In this document: in pieces, positions 17,870-25,869 of the stretch | Layout of the letters: each line of letters opens with the position of its first letter | How positions within the stretch are numbered: position 1 is the stretch's first letter | Assembly (NCBI RefSeq): GCF_000340565.2 | Contig: NZ_CP007203.1 | Coordinates: 1,633,030-1,697,029, forward strand | DNA: 64,000 nucleotides | Source of the DNA: Nodularia spumigena CCY9414 | Lineage (GTDB): Bacteria; Cyanobacteriota; Cyanobacteriia; Cyanobacteriales; Nostocaceae | Reading direction: 5' to 3' | The notes under the pieces: generated by a model | What the model saw: the letters and a program-made list of their open reading frames with translations, nothing else | Databases searched by the model: none | What the model was told of the DNA's origin: nothing | Made by a program: the position numbers and the translations under genes

Positions 17870-20800
17870 CTATTCCCATGTAATTGTATAAGAATCTAAC
17901 GAACCTTGACCCCTACCTTGTCGCCAACAATTATCTGGTTCCCATGCGCCGTTTTCTGTCTCGCGTTTGCGGCTGCGGACGGTGAGGGTGTTATTTTCCA
18001 ACTTCATTAGGTGATATTGCCAACCTTTGGCGGTAGTGAGTTCGTGGGTGGGTGCGCCGAATGTTCCCGCGCAGATGCGGAATAGTCCTCGTTCTGCGTC
18101 GTATTCATTAAAGCCTTTTTGGGCTTGGTGGACGTGTCCGTGGAGGAAGAAGCGGAAACCTGCGACGGTTAACTGTTCCATGAAGCTTTGGTCTTTGATG
18201 CGGTCATCCCAGGCGCTATCTAGGGGATGATGCCATACTGCTATTTTGATGCAGTTTTCATATTCTTTTTGGCGGCGAATTTTTGTGAGGGCGTTGCTGA
18301 GTGTATTCATATTAATGTTGGCACGGGATTTGTAATGATGATCCAATTGCCAAGCGGAGTTTAACCCTAGAATGAGCAGGTTTTGGTTGGGGAAATGGTC
18401 GAGGGTGTATTGCTGGTCATAGTCTAGAGGATAGGGTTGGTTTTTGATAGTTTGGTAGAAGTTGCTGAAGTGTTCAAATCGTCTTTTGTATTTTTCTTCA
18501 TCTCGCACACGAATGACACTGGCATTTTCTTCTATATATTCACCTTGCGTCAGTTCTCCCTTATAGTCATCACGGTCAATTAATTGGTAAGCTTTTTTTG
18601 CTAGTGACCAATTGAGGTCATGATTGCCGGGAACGATGATAATTTGCTCAGGTTGGAGGGGGAAATCTTGGCGGAGTTCGTCAAAAAATTGTTGGGCTGC
18701 TGCGTATTCTGGGGGGGTTGATTTGTCGGCGATGTCGCCGGAGAGAATGAGGGCATCAAGGTGAGGAATTTCGAGTTCTTGTTGCAAGTCAATTGCTAGT
18801 TGGTTAGACCAAAGTTTAGCTTGGTCAGGTGTGCCAAAGTGTAGGTCTGAGAGGTGGAGAATGTACATTAGGGAAGTTTTAGGCTGGGATGAGGGAAGAG
18901 ATGGTAAGGGTTTTGGTTGAGTTAGACATTTATAGTATTGACAGTTTTCTTGTATTGCTTCCAGTGCTTGTACTGCATAACGCAGCGTATCTCCATTATT
19001 TGCTGACACAAATTTTTGATTTTTTAGCAGATTCATAATCTGAAGTATCGCTGCCTCTGATTTGATTTTTACCAGGGCATCTGCCGCACTCCAACGCACA
19101 TCGGAGTCTTCATCTTCGAGCAATTTAATTAATCCAGGAATCGCTGCCTCTGATTTGATTTCTCCCAGGGCTAATGCCGCACTCCTACGCACAGAGGAGT
19201 CTTCATGTTCGAGCAATTTAATTAATCCAGGAATCGCTGCCTCTGATTTGATTTCTCCCAGGGCATCTGCCGCACTCCAACGCACATCGGAGTCTTCATC
19301 TTCGAGCAATTTAATTAATCCAGGAATCGCTGCCTCTGATTTGATTTCTCCCAGGGCTAATGCCGCACTCCTACGCACAGAGGAGTCTTCATGTTCGAGC
19401 AATTTAATTAATCCAGGAATCGCTGCCTCTGATTTGATTTCTCCCAGGGCTAATGCCGCACTCCTACGCACAGAGGAGTCTTCATCTTCGAGCAATTTAA
19501 TTAATCCAGGAATCGCTGCCTCTGATTTGATTTCTCCCAGGGCTAATGCCGCACTCCTACGCACAGAGGAGTCTTCATCTTCGAGCAATTTAATTAATCC
19601 AGGAATCGCTGCCTCTGATTTGATTTTTACCAGGGCTGATGCCGCACTCCAACGCACATCGGAGTCTTCATCTTCGAGCAATTTAATTAATCCAGGAATC
19701 GCTGCCTCTGATTTGATTTCTCCCAGGGCTAATGCCGCACTCCTACGCACAGAGGAGTCTTCATCTTCGAGCAATTTAATTAATCCAGGAATCGCTGCCT
19801 CTGATTTGATTTTTACCAGGGCTGATGCCGCACTCCAACGCACATCGGAGTCTTCATCTTCGAGCAATTTAATTAATCCAGGAATCGCTGCCTCTGATTT
19901 GATTTCTCCCAGGGCTGATGCCGCACTCCAACGCACATCGGAGTCTTCATCTTCGAGCAATTTAATTAATCCAGGAATCGCTGCCTCTGATTTGATTTTT
20001 ACCAGGGCTGATGCCGCACTCCAACGCACATCGGAGTCTTCATCTTCGAGCAATTTAATTAATCCAGGAATCGCTGCCTCTGATTTGATTTCTCCCAGGG
20101 CTAATGCCGCACTCCAACGCACATCGGAGTCTTCATGTTCGAGCAATTTAATTAATCCAGGAATCGCTTTGTTAGATTTTGTTAAACCTAAAAGCGTAAT
20201 TTTAAATAATAGAGGAATTTCTAACCCAGCAACTAAATCAACTGTTTGCTGTTGGAATTCTGGCTTTACAGCACCTGCTAACTTTGCCCCTAACTGCAAA
20301 TCTACCTCTAAGGCTAAGTTCACCACTTGCACCGCCTGCGCCCCATCCCCATCATCCACCAATTCCAGCATTAATTTCAGGGGTTCAGTCCATTTCAAAT
20401 AATTTAAATACTCTCGCTGGAGACAGTTATCATTGAGGTTTGGTAATTGCTTGAGCAAACATTCGGCGGTGTAATATTCCTGAATTAGTTGGTGGCGAAA
20501 TTCAATTTTGTCATTTGCTCCAATTTGAATTAAGTGATGCTTGAGTAAATCTTGCAGCCATTCTAATGCTCTGTCGCGTGGTTTATCAAATTTCTCAGCT
20601 TGCAAAAACTGGGTTAAAACTTCCTCTGCTTTTAACCTGGATATGGCAACATTTAATTCTGTCCGCTTATCCCCTGTGGTCATGTAGAATGCCAAATGTT
20701 CTAATAATCGAGTCCACCACCGCCGAGACTCATCTGTAACTTGGATATCTGGCTTGAGTTTGTCATTATAGATTTGGGTAAACTTGCGAAACACCAAACC

Positions 20801-21727
20801 CAAGTTTGCCGGGATGTCTCCTGCGGGTTCAAACAATGAACACAGCATCCACAGCAGCAACGGCGTTTCTCCAAACTCCCGCAACCTGTCGCCTAAGTTC
20901 TGCAACATCTGCTCACCCTGTTCTGGCAAATAGGCGCGGACAAACTGCTGCATCTGTTCTGCTGTCAGGGGTTGCATTTCCAGCTTCTTGGTAATGCCCA
21001 AATCGCCCCCCACGCCTAAATCCCGCGTGGTGAATATCATCGGCGTGCTTTTTTCGTAGTCTTGCCGGAATGTATATAAATTTTGTCGTGCTGTTGCTGA
21101 GGGTAATTCGTTGATACCATCCACCAACAGGAGGAATTGCCCGTCAAATAACAGTTTTTCTATGGTTGCAGTGTCCAACAGTAGGCGATGGCGCTTTAAG
21201 AAAACCCGAATTAAATCCAGCACTGAGGTTTCGTAATAGCGCAACTCTACCAGCACGGGGATGATCTCCCCTGCCCCCCTTAAAAAGGGGGGTTCTGAAG
21301 ATTTGGCTTTATTGTGGCTGAATGACTCGCCACTAATTTTATCTGCCCTGCTTAACAAAAGGGATTCTGAAGATTTGGCTTCCCCCCTTTCTAAGGGGGG
21401 ATTGAGGGGGGATCTCGCCTTCTCCGCTTCCTCTAATAACAACCGCACTAACGCCGTTGATTTCCCCGAACCTGGCCGCCCTACCAGTAAGACGTGTTCT
21501 TGAGCATATTTCCGCAACCCTGCCAATACATCTAAACGCTCAGTTTTCTCCTGGGCTTCGCTCCGTTCCTCTTTAGTGGGCAATACCACCACTGTAAAAT
21601 CTAGCAGCCGGGGCGATTTATTCTGCTCAACTCGCTGCTGTCCCACTACATCCGTCAGCGTGTAATCATTCCACCATTGGGCATAATCATTGCTGAGTGA
21701 TGTGAGATAGTCATTCCAGTTGCTCAT
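17870..21727 (-). CDS. NACHT NTPase - HEAT array - metallophosphoesterase protein
   Basis: Large 1285 aa STAND-type protein. The NACHT module has Walker A GRPGSGKST (83-91), Walker B FLLLVDGINEL (about 197-207) and the sensor-like FTTRDLG (about 232). A helical region with FRHQLIQEYYTAE follows. Residues ~515-893 hold twelve 31-residue HEAT repeats of almost identical sequence. The C-terminus (about 952-1285) is a calcineurin-like phosphoesterase with the full metal set: LSDLHFG, SGDIAD, GNHDLNW, WHHPLD, HGHVHQ. NACHT-HEAT proteins are NLR-like sensors, often in immunity; a C-terminal phosphoesterase could be the effector. Residues ~104-154 come from an inserted dispersed repeat. ATG start without a clear Shine-Dalgarno. 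Substrate and trigger are unknown. Confidence 0.9.
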   Translation of the reverse strand: MSNWNDYLTSLSNDYAQWWNDYTLTDVVGQQRVEQNKSPRLLDFTVVVLPTKEERSEAQEKTERLDVLAGLRKYAQEHVLLVGRPGSGKSTALVRLLLEEAEKARSPLNPPLERGEAKSSESLLLSRADKISGESFSHNKAKSSEPPFLRGAGEIIPVLVELRYYETSVLDLIRVFLKRHRLLLDTATIEKLLFDGQFLLLVDGINELPSATARQNLYTFRQDYEKSTPMIFTTRDLGVGGDLGITKKLEMQPLTAEQMQQFVRAYLPEQGEQMLQNLGDRLREFGETPLLLWMLCSLFEPAGDIPANLGLVFRKFTQIYNDKLKPDIQVTDESRRWWTRLLEHLAFYMTTGDKRTELNVAISRLKAEEVLTQFLQAEKFDKPRDRALEWLQDLLKHHLIQIGANDKIEFRHQLIQEYYTAECLLKQLPNLNDNCLQREYLNYLKWTEPLKLMLELVDDGDGAQAVQVVNLALEVDLQLGAKLAGAVKPEFQQQTVDLVAGLEIPLLFKITLLGLTKSNKAIPGLIKLLEHEDSDVRWSAALALGEIKSEAAIPGLIKLLEDEDSDVRWSAASALVKIKSEAAIPGLIKLLEDEDSDVRWSAASALGEIKSEAAIPGLIKLLEDEDSDVRWSAASALVKIKSEAAIPGLIKLLEDEDSSVRRSAALALGEIKSEAAIPGLIKLLEDEDSDVRWSAASALVKIKSEAAIPGLIKLLEDEDSSVRRSAALALGEIKSEAAIPGLIKLLEDEDSSVRRSAALALGEIKSEAAIPGLIKLLEHEDSSVRRSAALALGEIKSEAAIPGLIKLLEDEDSDVRWSAADALGEIKSEAAIPGLIKLLEHEDSSVRRSAALALGEIKSEAAIPGLIKLLEDEDSDVRWSAADALVKIKSEAAILQIMNLLKNQKFVSANNGDTLRYAVQALEAIQENCQYYKCLTQPKPLPSLPSSQPKTSLMYILHLSDLHFGTPDQAKLWSNQLAIDLQQELEIPHLDALILSGDIADKSTPPEYAAAQQFFDELRQDFPLQPEQIIIVPGNHDLNWSLAKKAYQLIDRDDYKGELTQGEYIEENASVIRVRDEEKYKRRFEHFSNFYQTIKNQPYPLDYDQQYTLDHFPNQNLLILGLNSAWQLDHHYKSRANINMNTLSNALTKIRRQKEYENCIKIAVWHHPLDSAWDDRIKDQSFMEQLTVAGFRFFLHGHVHQAQKGFNEYDAERGLFRICAGTFGAPTHELTTAKGWQYHLMKLENNTLTVRSRKRETENGAWEPDNCWRQGRGQGSLDSYTITWE
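19050..20168 (-). repeat. Coding tandem array: twelve 93-bp HEAT units
   Basis: Twelve consecutive 93 bp units inside the NACHT gene. Each unit reads KSEAAIPGLIKLLE followed by EDSDVRW or EDSSVRR and ending ALGEI or ALVKI. DNA identity between units is very high, and variation is confined to four short sites: CTCCC/TTTAC, the middle of GCATCT/GCTAAT/GCTGAT, CTACGCACAGAG/CAACGCACATCG, and CATCTTC/CATGTTC. The first unit (KSNKAIPG) and a degenerate thirteenth (KSEAAILQIMNLL) border it. The pattern implies recent unit duplication or conversion. Confidence 0.95.
21258..21428. repeat. Dispersed repeat inserted in frame within the NACHT domain
   Basis: Two direct copies of a unit ending GGGTTCTGAAGATTTGGCT / GGGATTCTGAAGATTTGGCT are followed by CCCCCCTTTCTAAGGGGGG and GATTGAGGGGGGATC. 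This is typical intergenic repeat sequence, yet here it is translated in frame. The product includes SPLNPPLERG and a repeated AKSSE element between the Walker A helix and the next strand (IIPVLVEL). Confidence 0.8.
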
Positions 21728-21884
21728 GGGGTGTGTAATAGTGAGATGTTGGCGTTAGGGAAAGATTAAATGTTGCTGATCTAACCCGTGGTAACGGTGT
21801 ATTTTTGACCTTACTGAGTGAAATTGTAACTTATTATCTGAGTTTAGATTTTATTAAATAAGAATCAGCAGTTCAGAGAGGCTC

Positions 21885-21917
21885 AGATCCCCGACTTCTT
21901 TGAGAAGTCGGGGATCT
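21885..21917. repeat. 33-bp perfect palindrome followed by T-run
   Basis: AGATCCCCGACTTCT, a 3-base loop TTG, and AGAAGTCGGGGATCT, then TTTTTTC. It looks like an intrinsic terminator, but it lies between two divergent genes where no transcript should end. It is more likely a dispersed palindromic repeat of the kind common in Nostocales. Confidence 0.75.
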
Positions 21918-21983
21918 TTTTTCTTTTTTGTTCTCTAACTACGAATTGTGCTAATTTAATCTCAGTGAACTCTGCCATCACCC

Positions 21984-22487
21984 ATGTCTAACCTATTACC
22001 AACTGAACCCCAGCCTAAATCTCTCGATGATTTTGAATTAGACTTGCTCAAACAGGAATATTTTTTTCTGCAAAATACGATAGAAGACTATAACAAGCAG
22101 ATTTGGGTGATTAAAGCCCTGGGAATTACTGGGACTGGGGGTGTGTTAGTTTTGATGTTACAGCAAAAACCCATCGCCAGTGCGATCGCCTTAATAGGTT
22201 GCTCTATTCCCTTATTTTTCTGGATTCTCGAAAGTCAATGGAAACACTTTCAGCGCGGTTTCTATCCCCGTGTTGCCGAAATTGAGTATATTCTGACTGA
22301 TAAATACAAGTTGAAAAGCCCTGGTATTTATGGCAGTTGGGCTTATACACACAAGCGTCAGCCAATTGCTAAACGTCAAGGCTACCTGTGGGATGGTCTG
22401 CTCAATCGTAGTGTTTTCGTGAGCTACATCCTAGAGATTTTCTTTCTGTTGATCATAGGTGCGATCGCACCTAATATTTTGCAATAA
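21984..22487 (+). CDS. Small integral membrane protein (RipA/SLATT-like candidate)
   Basis: 167 aa with a soluble N-terminus containing LLKQEYFFLQNTIEDYNKQIWVIKA. Two adjacent transmembrane helices follow (about residues 48-66 and 70-88), then a conserved-looking loop WKHFQRGFYPRVAEIEYIL and a C-terminal helix (about 146-165). This layout resembles small multimeric bacterial membrane proteins of the RipA or SLATT type, some of which act as effectors in conflict systems. The match is from pattern memory and is weak. It is divergent from the NACHT gene with a ~255 bp gap, so a functional link is possible but not shown. Confidence 0.6.
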   Translation: MSNLLPTEPQPKSLDDFELDLLKQEYFFLQNTIEDYNKQIWVIKALGITGTGGVLVLMLQQKPIASAIALIGCSIPLFFWILESQWKHFQRGFYPRVAEIEYILTDKYKLKSPGIYGSWAYTHKRQPIAKRQGYLWDGLLNRSVFVSYILEIFFLLIIGAIAPNILQ

Positions 22488-22685
22488 TTACTCCCGGTGC
22501 GCTGATTTTGTCGGCGGAACAAAAGCCGGAACGGAAGAAGAGGGGTTCCTCTCAAGCCTACCCTGCTTTTATTATTAAAAAAAGTAAACGCACCTTGTCA
22601 AAAAAGCCAAAGTGCGATATCAGAATTATCCGCCAATACGGAATGGGTTTGTTGTCCCGCGATTTCTCATCGCTAGGGCTAGATA

Positions 22686-23195
22686 CTAAATATCCTTCTC
22701 GCTCAACTCACGAGTCATATAATCAAAAGGTTCATCCACAAAGGCAGTATCAGCAATACCTGCGGCGGCAACTTGTGCCTTTACCATATCCTTGAGAATC
22801 TGGATACCAAAAACCGTCGGGCTAATAGGTACACTTAAAGAATTGTAAGTTTCCCGCAATCCTTGGAGTACACGTTCATCCAACACATTCATATTACCCG
22901 CAACCAAAGCATAGGTAGCATAGCGGAGGTAGTAGTCCATATCCCGTAGACAAGCCGCATAACGGCGAGTTGTGTAGGCATTTCCGCCAGGACGAATCAA
23001 CTCAGGCTGTTCTTCAAATAACTTAACACTAGCCTGTTTTACCAGCGCTGCTGCATTCGAGTTAATCGCCGCCGCCGCTTTTACCCGTGCTGTGCCACTT
23101 TCAAAATAAGTTTTTAGGCTGTCAATTGCATTCCGGTCAAAATACCGTCCAGCAACGTCATAATTCTTAATCAAGCTTGTAACTGCATCACGCAT
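22686..23195 (-). CDS. apcF: Allophycocyanin beta-18 subunit
   Basis: Phycobilisome core subunit of the beta-18 type, which pairs with the ApcE phycobilin domain at the terminal emitter trimer. The globin-like phycobiliprotein fold is evident, with the chromophore region CLRDMDYYLRYATYALVAGN containing the bilin-binding Cys. It ends FDYMTRELSE as in other ApcF proteins. The start MRDAVTSLIKNYD is standard, so the ATG at 23195 is used in place of 23210. Length (169 aa) is exact for the family. It is divergent from glnA, sharing a ~370 bp interval that includes a long inverted repeat. Confidence 0.95.
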   Translation of the reverse strand: MRDAVTSLIKNYDVAGRYFDRNAIDSLKTYFESGTARVKAAAAINSNAAALVKQASVKLFEEQPELIRPGGNAYTTRRYAACLRDMDYYLRYATYALVAGNMNVLDERVLQGLRETYNSLSVPISPTVFGIQILKDMVKAQVAAAGIADTAFVDEPFDYMTRELSEKDI

Positions 23196-23566
23196 TCTTT
23201 CTTCTCCCAATTAATGCTATCTATGGTTTGATATTAATTTGGTTGCATTTATGCACCAGTAAATTTTTGTGCCATGTATTTTATTTAAAATATGATGCGG
23301 CACAAAAACAATTCATCCGCTATCTAAGGATTCTATGCCAAAGTTGACCCCTATGAGATGAACTTTACGTTTTGTGCAGATGCGAGACAAAAGGTTAATA
23401 TAACCTGTAATCCAGATAAGCTGTAGCAAAAAGTACAAAATCTTCTAATGTCCAGGATTTATGATATTTCAGGTGTGTCATCTACAACTTAGTTCAAATC
23501 ATCTGGGTTAGGATGCTTTGGCAGATTCTGGTTTGATTTTAGGAAATAGGTAGAGAAGGAGTAACA
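23196..23566. other. apcF-glnA divergent intergenic region
   Basis: 371 bp regulatory interval. It holds an imperfect hairpin at 23264-23308 (outer arms TTTTTGTGCC and GGCACAAAAA, inner ATTTTA/TAAAAT) on the apcF side, and the NtcA-type glnA promoter at 23423-23465. The hairpin would lie in the apcF leader or promoter. Its role is unknown. Confidence 0.6.
23423..23465 (+). promoter_or_regulatory. NtcA-activated glnA promoter
   Basis: GTAGCAAAAAGTAC (23423-23436) is a perfect GTA-N8-TAC NtcA site. TATGAT at 23460-23465 is a good -10 hexamer at the spacing expected for an NtcA class II promoter (site centred ~41 bp before the start). This predicts glnA induction under nitrogen limitation, as known in Nostocales. 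Confidence 0.85.
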
Positions 23567-24982
23567 ATGACGACTGCAAAAGAAGTCTTGAAATTGATTC
23601 AAGACCAAAAAATTCAGATGATTGATCTGAAATTCATCGATACACCAGGAACTTGGCAGCATCTGACGTTGTACCAAGACCAAATCGATGAAAGTTCCTT
23701 CTCTGATGGCGTACCTTTCGACGGTTCCAGCATTCGGGGTTGGAAAAACATTAACGAATCGGACATGATGATGGTACTCGATCCCAACACTGCTTGGATC
23801 GACCCCTTCATGAAAGAGCCAACGTTAAGTATAATTTGTAGTATTAAAGAACCCCGCACAGGTGAATGGTACGGTCGTTGTCCCCGTGTTATTGCCCAAC
23901 GCGCAATAGACTACTTAGTTTCTACTGGTCTTGGTGATACAGCGTTCTTTGGCCCTGAAGCAGAATTCTTTATCTTTGATGATGTCCGCTTTGACCAAAA
24001 TGCCCATGAAGGCTACTACCATGTAGACTCTGTAGAAGGTGGTTGGAATTCTGGGAGGAAAGAAAGCCCCAACTTGGGTTACAAAACACGCTTCAAAGAA
24101 GGCTACTTCCCAGTATCGCCTGCGGATAGCTTCCAAGACATCCGTACCGAAATGCTGCTGACAATGAAAGATTGCGGCGTACCCATTGAAAAACAACACC
24201 ACGAAGTTGCGACTGGTGGTCAGTGCGAATTGGGTTTCCGCTTTGGTAAATTAATTGAAGCTGCTGACTGGCTGATGACTTACAAATATGTCATCAAGAA
24301 TGTTGCCAAAAAATACGGCAAAACTGTCACCTTTATGCCAAAACCAATTTTTGGCGATAACGGTTCAGGTATGCACTGTCACCAGTCCATCTGGAGAGAT
24401 GGCAAACCTTTATTTGCTGGTGATAAGTATGCTGGGATGAGTGAAATGGGCTTGTACTACATTGGTGGTATTCTGAAGCACGCACCAGCACTTTTGGCCA
24501 TCACCAACCCCACAACTAACTCTTACAAACGTTTAGTCCCTGGTTACGAAGCACCCGTAAACTTGGCTTACTCTCAAGGTAATCGTTCTGCTTCTGTGCG
24601 GATTCCTTTATCTGGCGATAACCCCAAAGCCAAGCGCTTAGAGTTCCGTTGTCCTGATGCGACTGCTAACCCCTACTTAGCATTTGCAGCTATGCTGTGT
24701 GCTGGTATTGATGGCATCAAGAACAAAATCCATCCTGGTGAACCCCTAGATAAAAATATCTATGAACTCTCTCCAGAAGAACTGGCGAAGGTTCCTTCAA
24801 CTCCAGGTTCTCTGGAATTGGCTTTGGAAGCACTAGAAAATGATCATGCTTTCTTAACAGAATCAGGCGTGTTCAGCGAAGACTTCATCCAAAACTGGAT
24901 TGACTACAAGCTGGCTAACGACGTTAAGCAGATGCAGATGCGTCCTCACCCTTATGAGTTTTACCTCTATTACGATTGCTAA
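23567..24982 (+). CDS. glnA: Glutamine synthetase type I
   Basis: ATP-dependent amidation of glutamate to glutamine, the entry point of ammonium assimilation. 471 aa, the usual GSI length. Visible motifs are [11 protein letters not shown] in the beta-grasp N-domain, [13 protein letters not shown] with metal-binding Glu, [11 protein letters not shown] with the ATP/glutamate His, and [13 protein letters not shown] and RSASVRIP of the active site. The adenylylation-type Tyr region [10 protein letters not shown] is present, but in cyanobacteria control is by small inactivating factors. One such factor, gifA, is encoded just downstream on the other strand. A clear NtcA promoter lies upstream and a strong terminator downstream, so it is monocistronic. 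Confidence 0.98.
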   Translation: MTTAKEVLKLIQDQKIQMIDLKFIDTPGTWQHLTLYQDQIDESSFSDGVPFDGSSIRGWKNINESDMMMVLDPNTAWIDPFMKEPTLSIICSIKEPRTGEWYGRCPRVIAQRAIDYLVSTGLGDTAFFGPEAEFFIFDDVRFDQNAHEGYYHVDSVEGGWNSGRKESPNLGYKTRFKEGYFPVSPADSFQDIRTEMLLTMKDCGVPIEKQHHEVATGGQCELGFRFGKLIEAADWLMTYKYVIKNVAKKYGKTVTFMPKPIFGDNGSGMHCHQSIWRDGKPLFAGDKYAGMSEMGLYYIGGILKHAPALLAITNPTTNSYKRLVPGYEAPVNLAYSQGNRSASVRIPLSGDNPKAKRLEFRCPDATANPYLAFAAMLCAGIDGIKNKIHPGEPLDKNIYELSPEELAKVPSTPGSLELALEALENDHAFLTESGVFSEDFIQNWIDYKLANDVKQMQMRPHPYEFYLYYDC

Positions 24983-25004
24983 TTGCGATTAGTAGTGAAT
25001 TTTT

Positions 25005-25031
25005 AGCCACCCTACGAGGGTGGCTTTTTTT
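25005..25031 (+). terminator. glnA intrinsic terminator
   Basis: AGCCACCCT, loop ACG, AGGGTGGCT (25005-25025), then an uninterrupted T-run. It lies 23 bp after the glnA stop and fits a Rho-independent terminator. Confidence 0.92.
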
Positions 25032-25175
25032 TAATTATCACTATCAAAAATTGAGTTTATTACCATTTTAAAGCCAGGAACCTAGACTTTTCGTCTATTT
25101 TTGAAATCAATGAAAAGCCTATAAAATCAGCTTTTTGACTTTTGACTTTTGACTTTTGACTTTCGCGTAGCGGTG

Positions 25176-25376
25176 CTAGCTCATGGAAGCGTGGCTACTT
25201 TCATAAATCGTCCGAGTGGTCGGATCAATTTTCCCTTGAAGAGGACTCCAGTATTCAGCTAGTTCTTCAGGAAGACCGAGTTCCTGTGCTGCACGCATCA
25301 GCATTGATTGTTGACGATTCTTCACTTGCTGATATTGGCGCATTGCTAACGCACGAGTTCTATCTTGAATAGACAT
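25176..25376 (-). CDS. gifA: Glutamine synthetase inactivating factor IF7
   Basis: 66 aa basic protein that binds and inactivates glutamine synthetase when nitrogen is plentiful. The chain RALAMRQYQQVKNRQQSMLMRAAQELG is followed by LAEYWSPLQGKIDP. Its size, composition and position tail-to-tail with glnA agree with IF7A of Anabaena. It has an excellent Shine-Dalgarno (AAGGAGGA) before the ATG. The upstream region has a perfect NtcA site in a position compatible with repression, which matches the known NtcA repression of gif genes. The last few residues are encoded by a sequence that adjoins a TTTTGAC heptamer tract, so the C-terminus may have been altered by repeat invasion. Confidence 0.85.
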   Translation of the reverse strand: MSIQDRTRALAMRQYQQVKNRQQSMLMRAAQELGLPEELAEYWSPLQGKIDPTTRTIYESSHASMS

Positions 25377-25869
25377 ATCACAGTCCTCCTTATGGTTTTA
25401 GCTATAAATTATGAGCTATTTATCTCTTCAGTTCTTATATTAGCGAGATTTCTGTAGCTAAAGTTACAGAATTGCAATTTTGTAATAAAACTTTATGTTT
25501 CAGTGGCTGGAGATGACTATTTTCTAGTCAAAAGCTTCACCACAACTTTCTTCAGGCGGATTTTCTGAAATATAGAACCTCACCCCCAACCCCTCTCCTT
25601 ACTAAGGACGGTATACACACAATTCCAAAAACCTTTCATTTGGTAGGGTGCGTTATGGACTTTAGTCCTAACGCACCGAAATTTAGGATGGTGCGTTGCG
25701 CTACTGAAATATAGAACCTCACCCCCAACCCCTCTCCTTAGTAAGGAGAGGGGAGATTGTCAAAAACCAAATTTGCACGTTGTTTCATTCACATTCCTAA
25801 GATAGATGATTTTTTCGTTACAATTTTTTACATATAATTATTAAAACAGATAAATATTCCCATATTCTT
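25377..25869. other. gifA upstream region and dispersed repeats
   Basis: 493 bp. Near gifA is its promoter and NtcA site. From about 25575 to 25757 there are two copies of the element CCTCACCCCCAACCCCTCTCC followed by CTTA and (A)GTAAGGA, separated by a hairpin region with TAGGGTGCGTTA and TAACGCACC. These are dispersed intergenic repeats; a further inverted copy lies at 53403-53445. I see no gene. Confidence 0.7.
25454..25467 (-). promoter_or_regulatory. NtcA site in the gifA promoter
   Basis: GTAGCTAAAGTTAC is a perfect palindromic GTA-N8-TAC. It lies 78 bp upstream of the gifA start. Candidate -10 sequences (ATATAAG / TAATAT, about 25433-25443) are just downstream on the minus strand. The site therefore falls in the core promoter, as expected for NtcA acting as a repressor. 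Confidence 0.8.

Noticed and set aside
19050..20168. Regularly spaced repeats as a CRISPR array
   Set aside because: The period is 93 bp with no unique spacers, the units are contiguous and encode protein repeats, and no cas genes are near.
19062..20402. 446-codon open frame on the plus strand
   Set aside because: It is the opposite strand of the HEAT array; the repetitive SSSSNLINPGIAASDLI product is a by-product of the 93-bp units, which encode a proper HEAT array on the minus strand.
21885..21917. Palindrome plus T-run as a transcription terminator
   Set aside because: It lies between divergent genes, where no transcript ends; it fits a dispersed palindrome better.
22508..22795. 95-codon plus-strand frame
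   Set aside because: It overlaps the 3' end of apcF on the other strand, has a basic low-quality composition and no domain.
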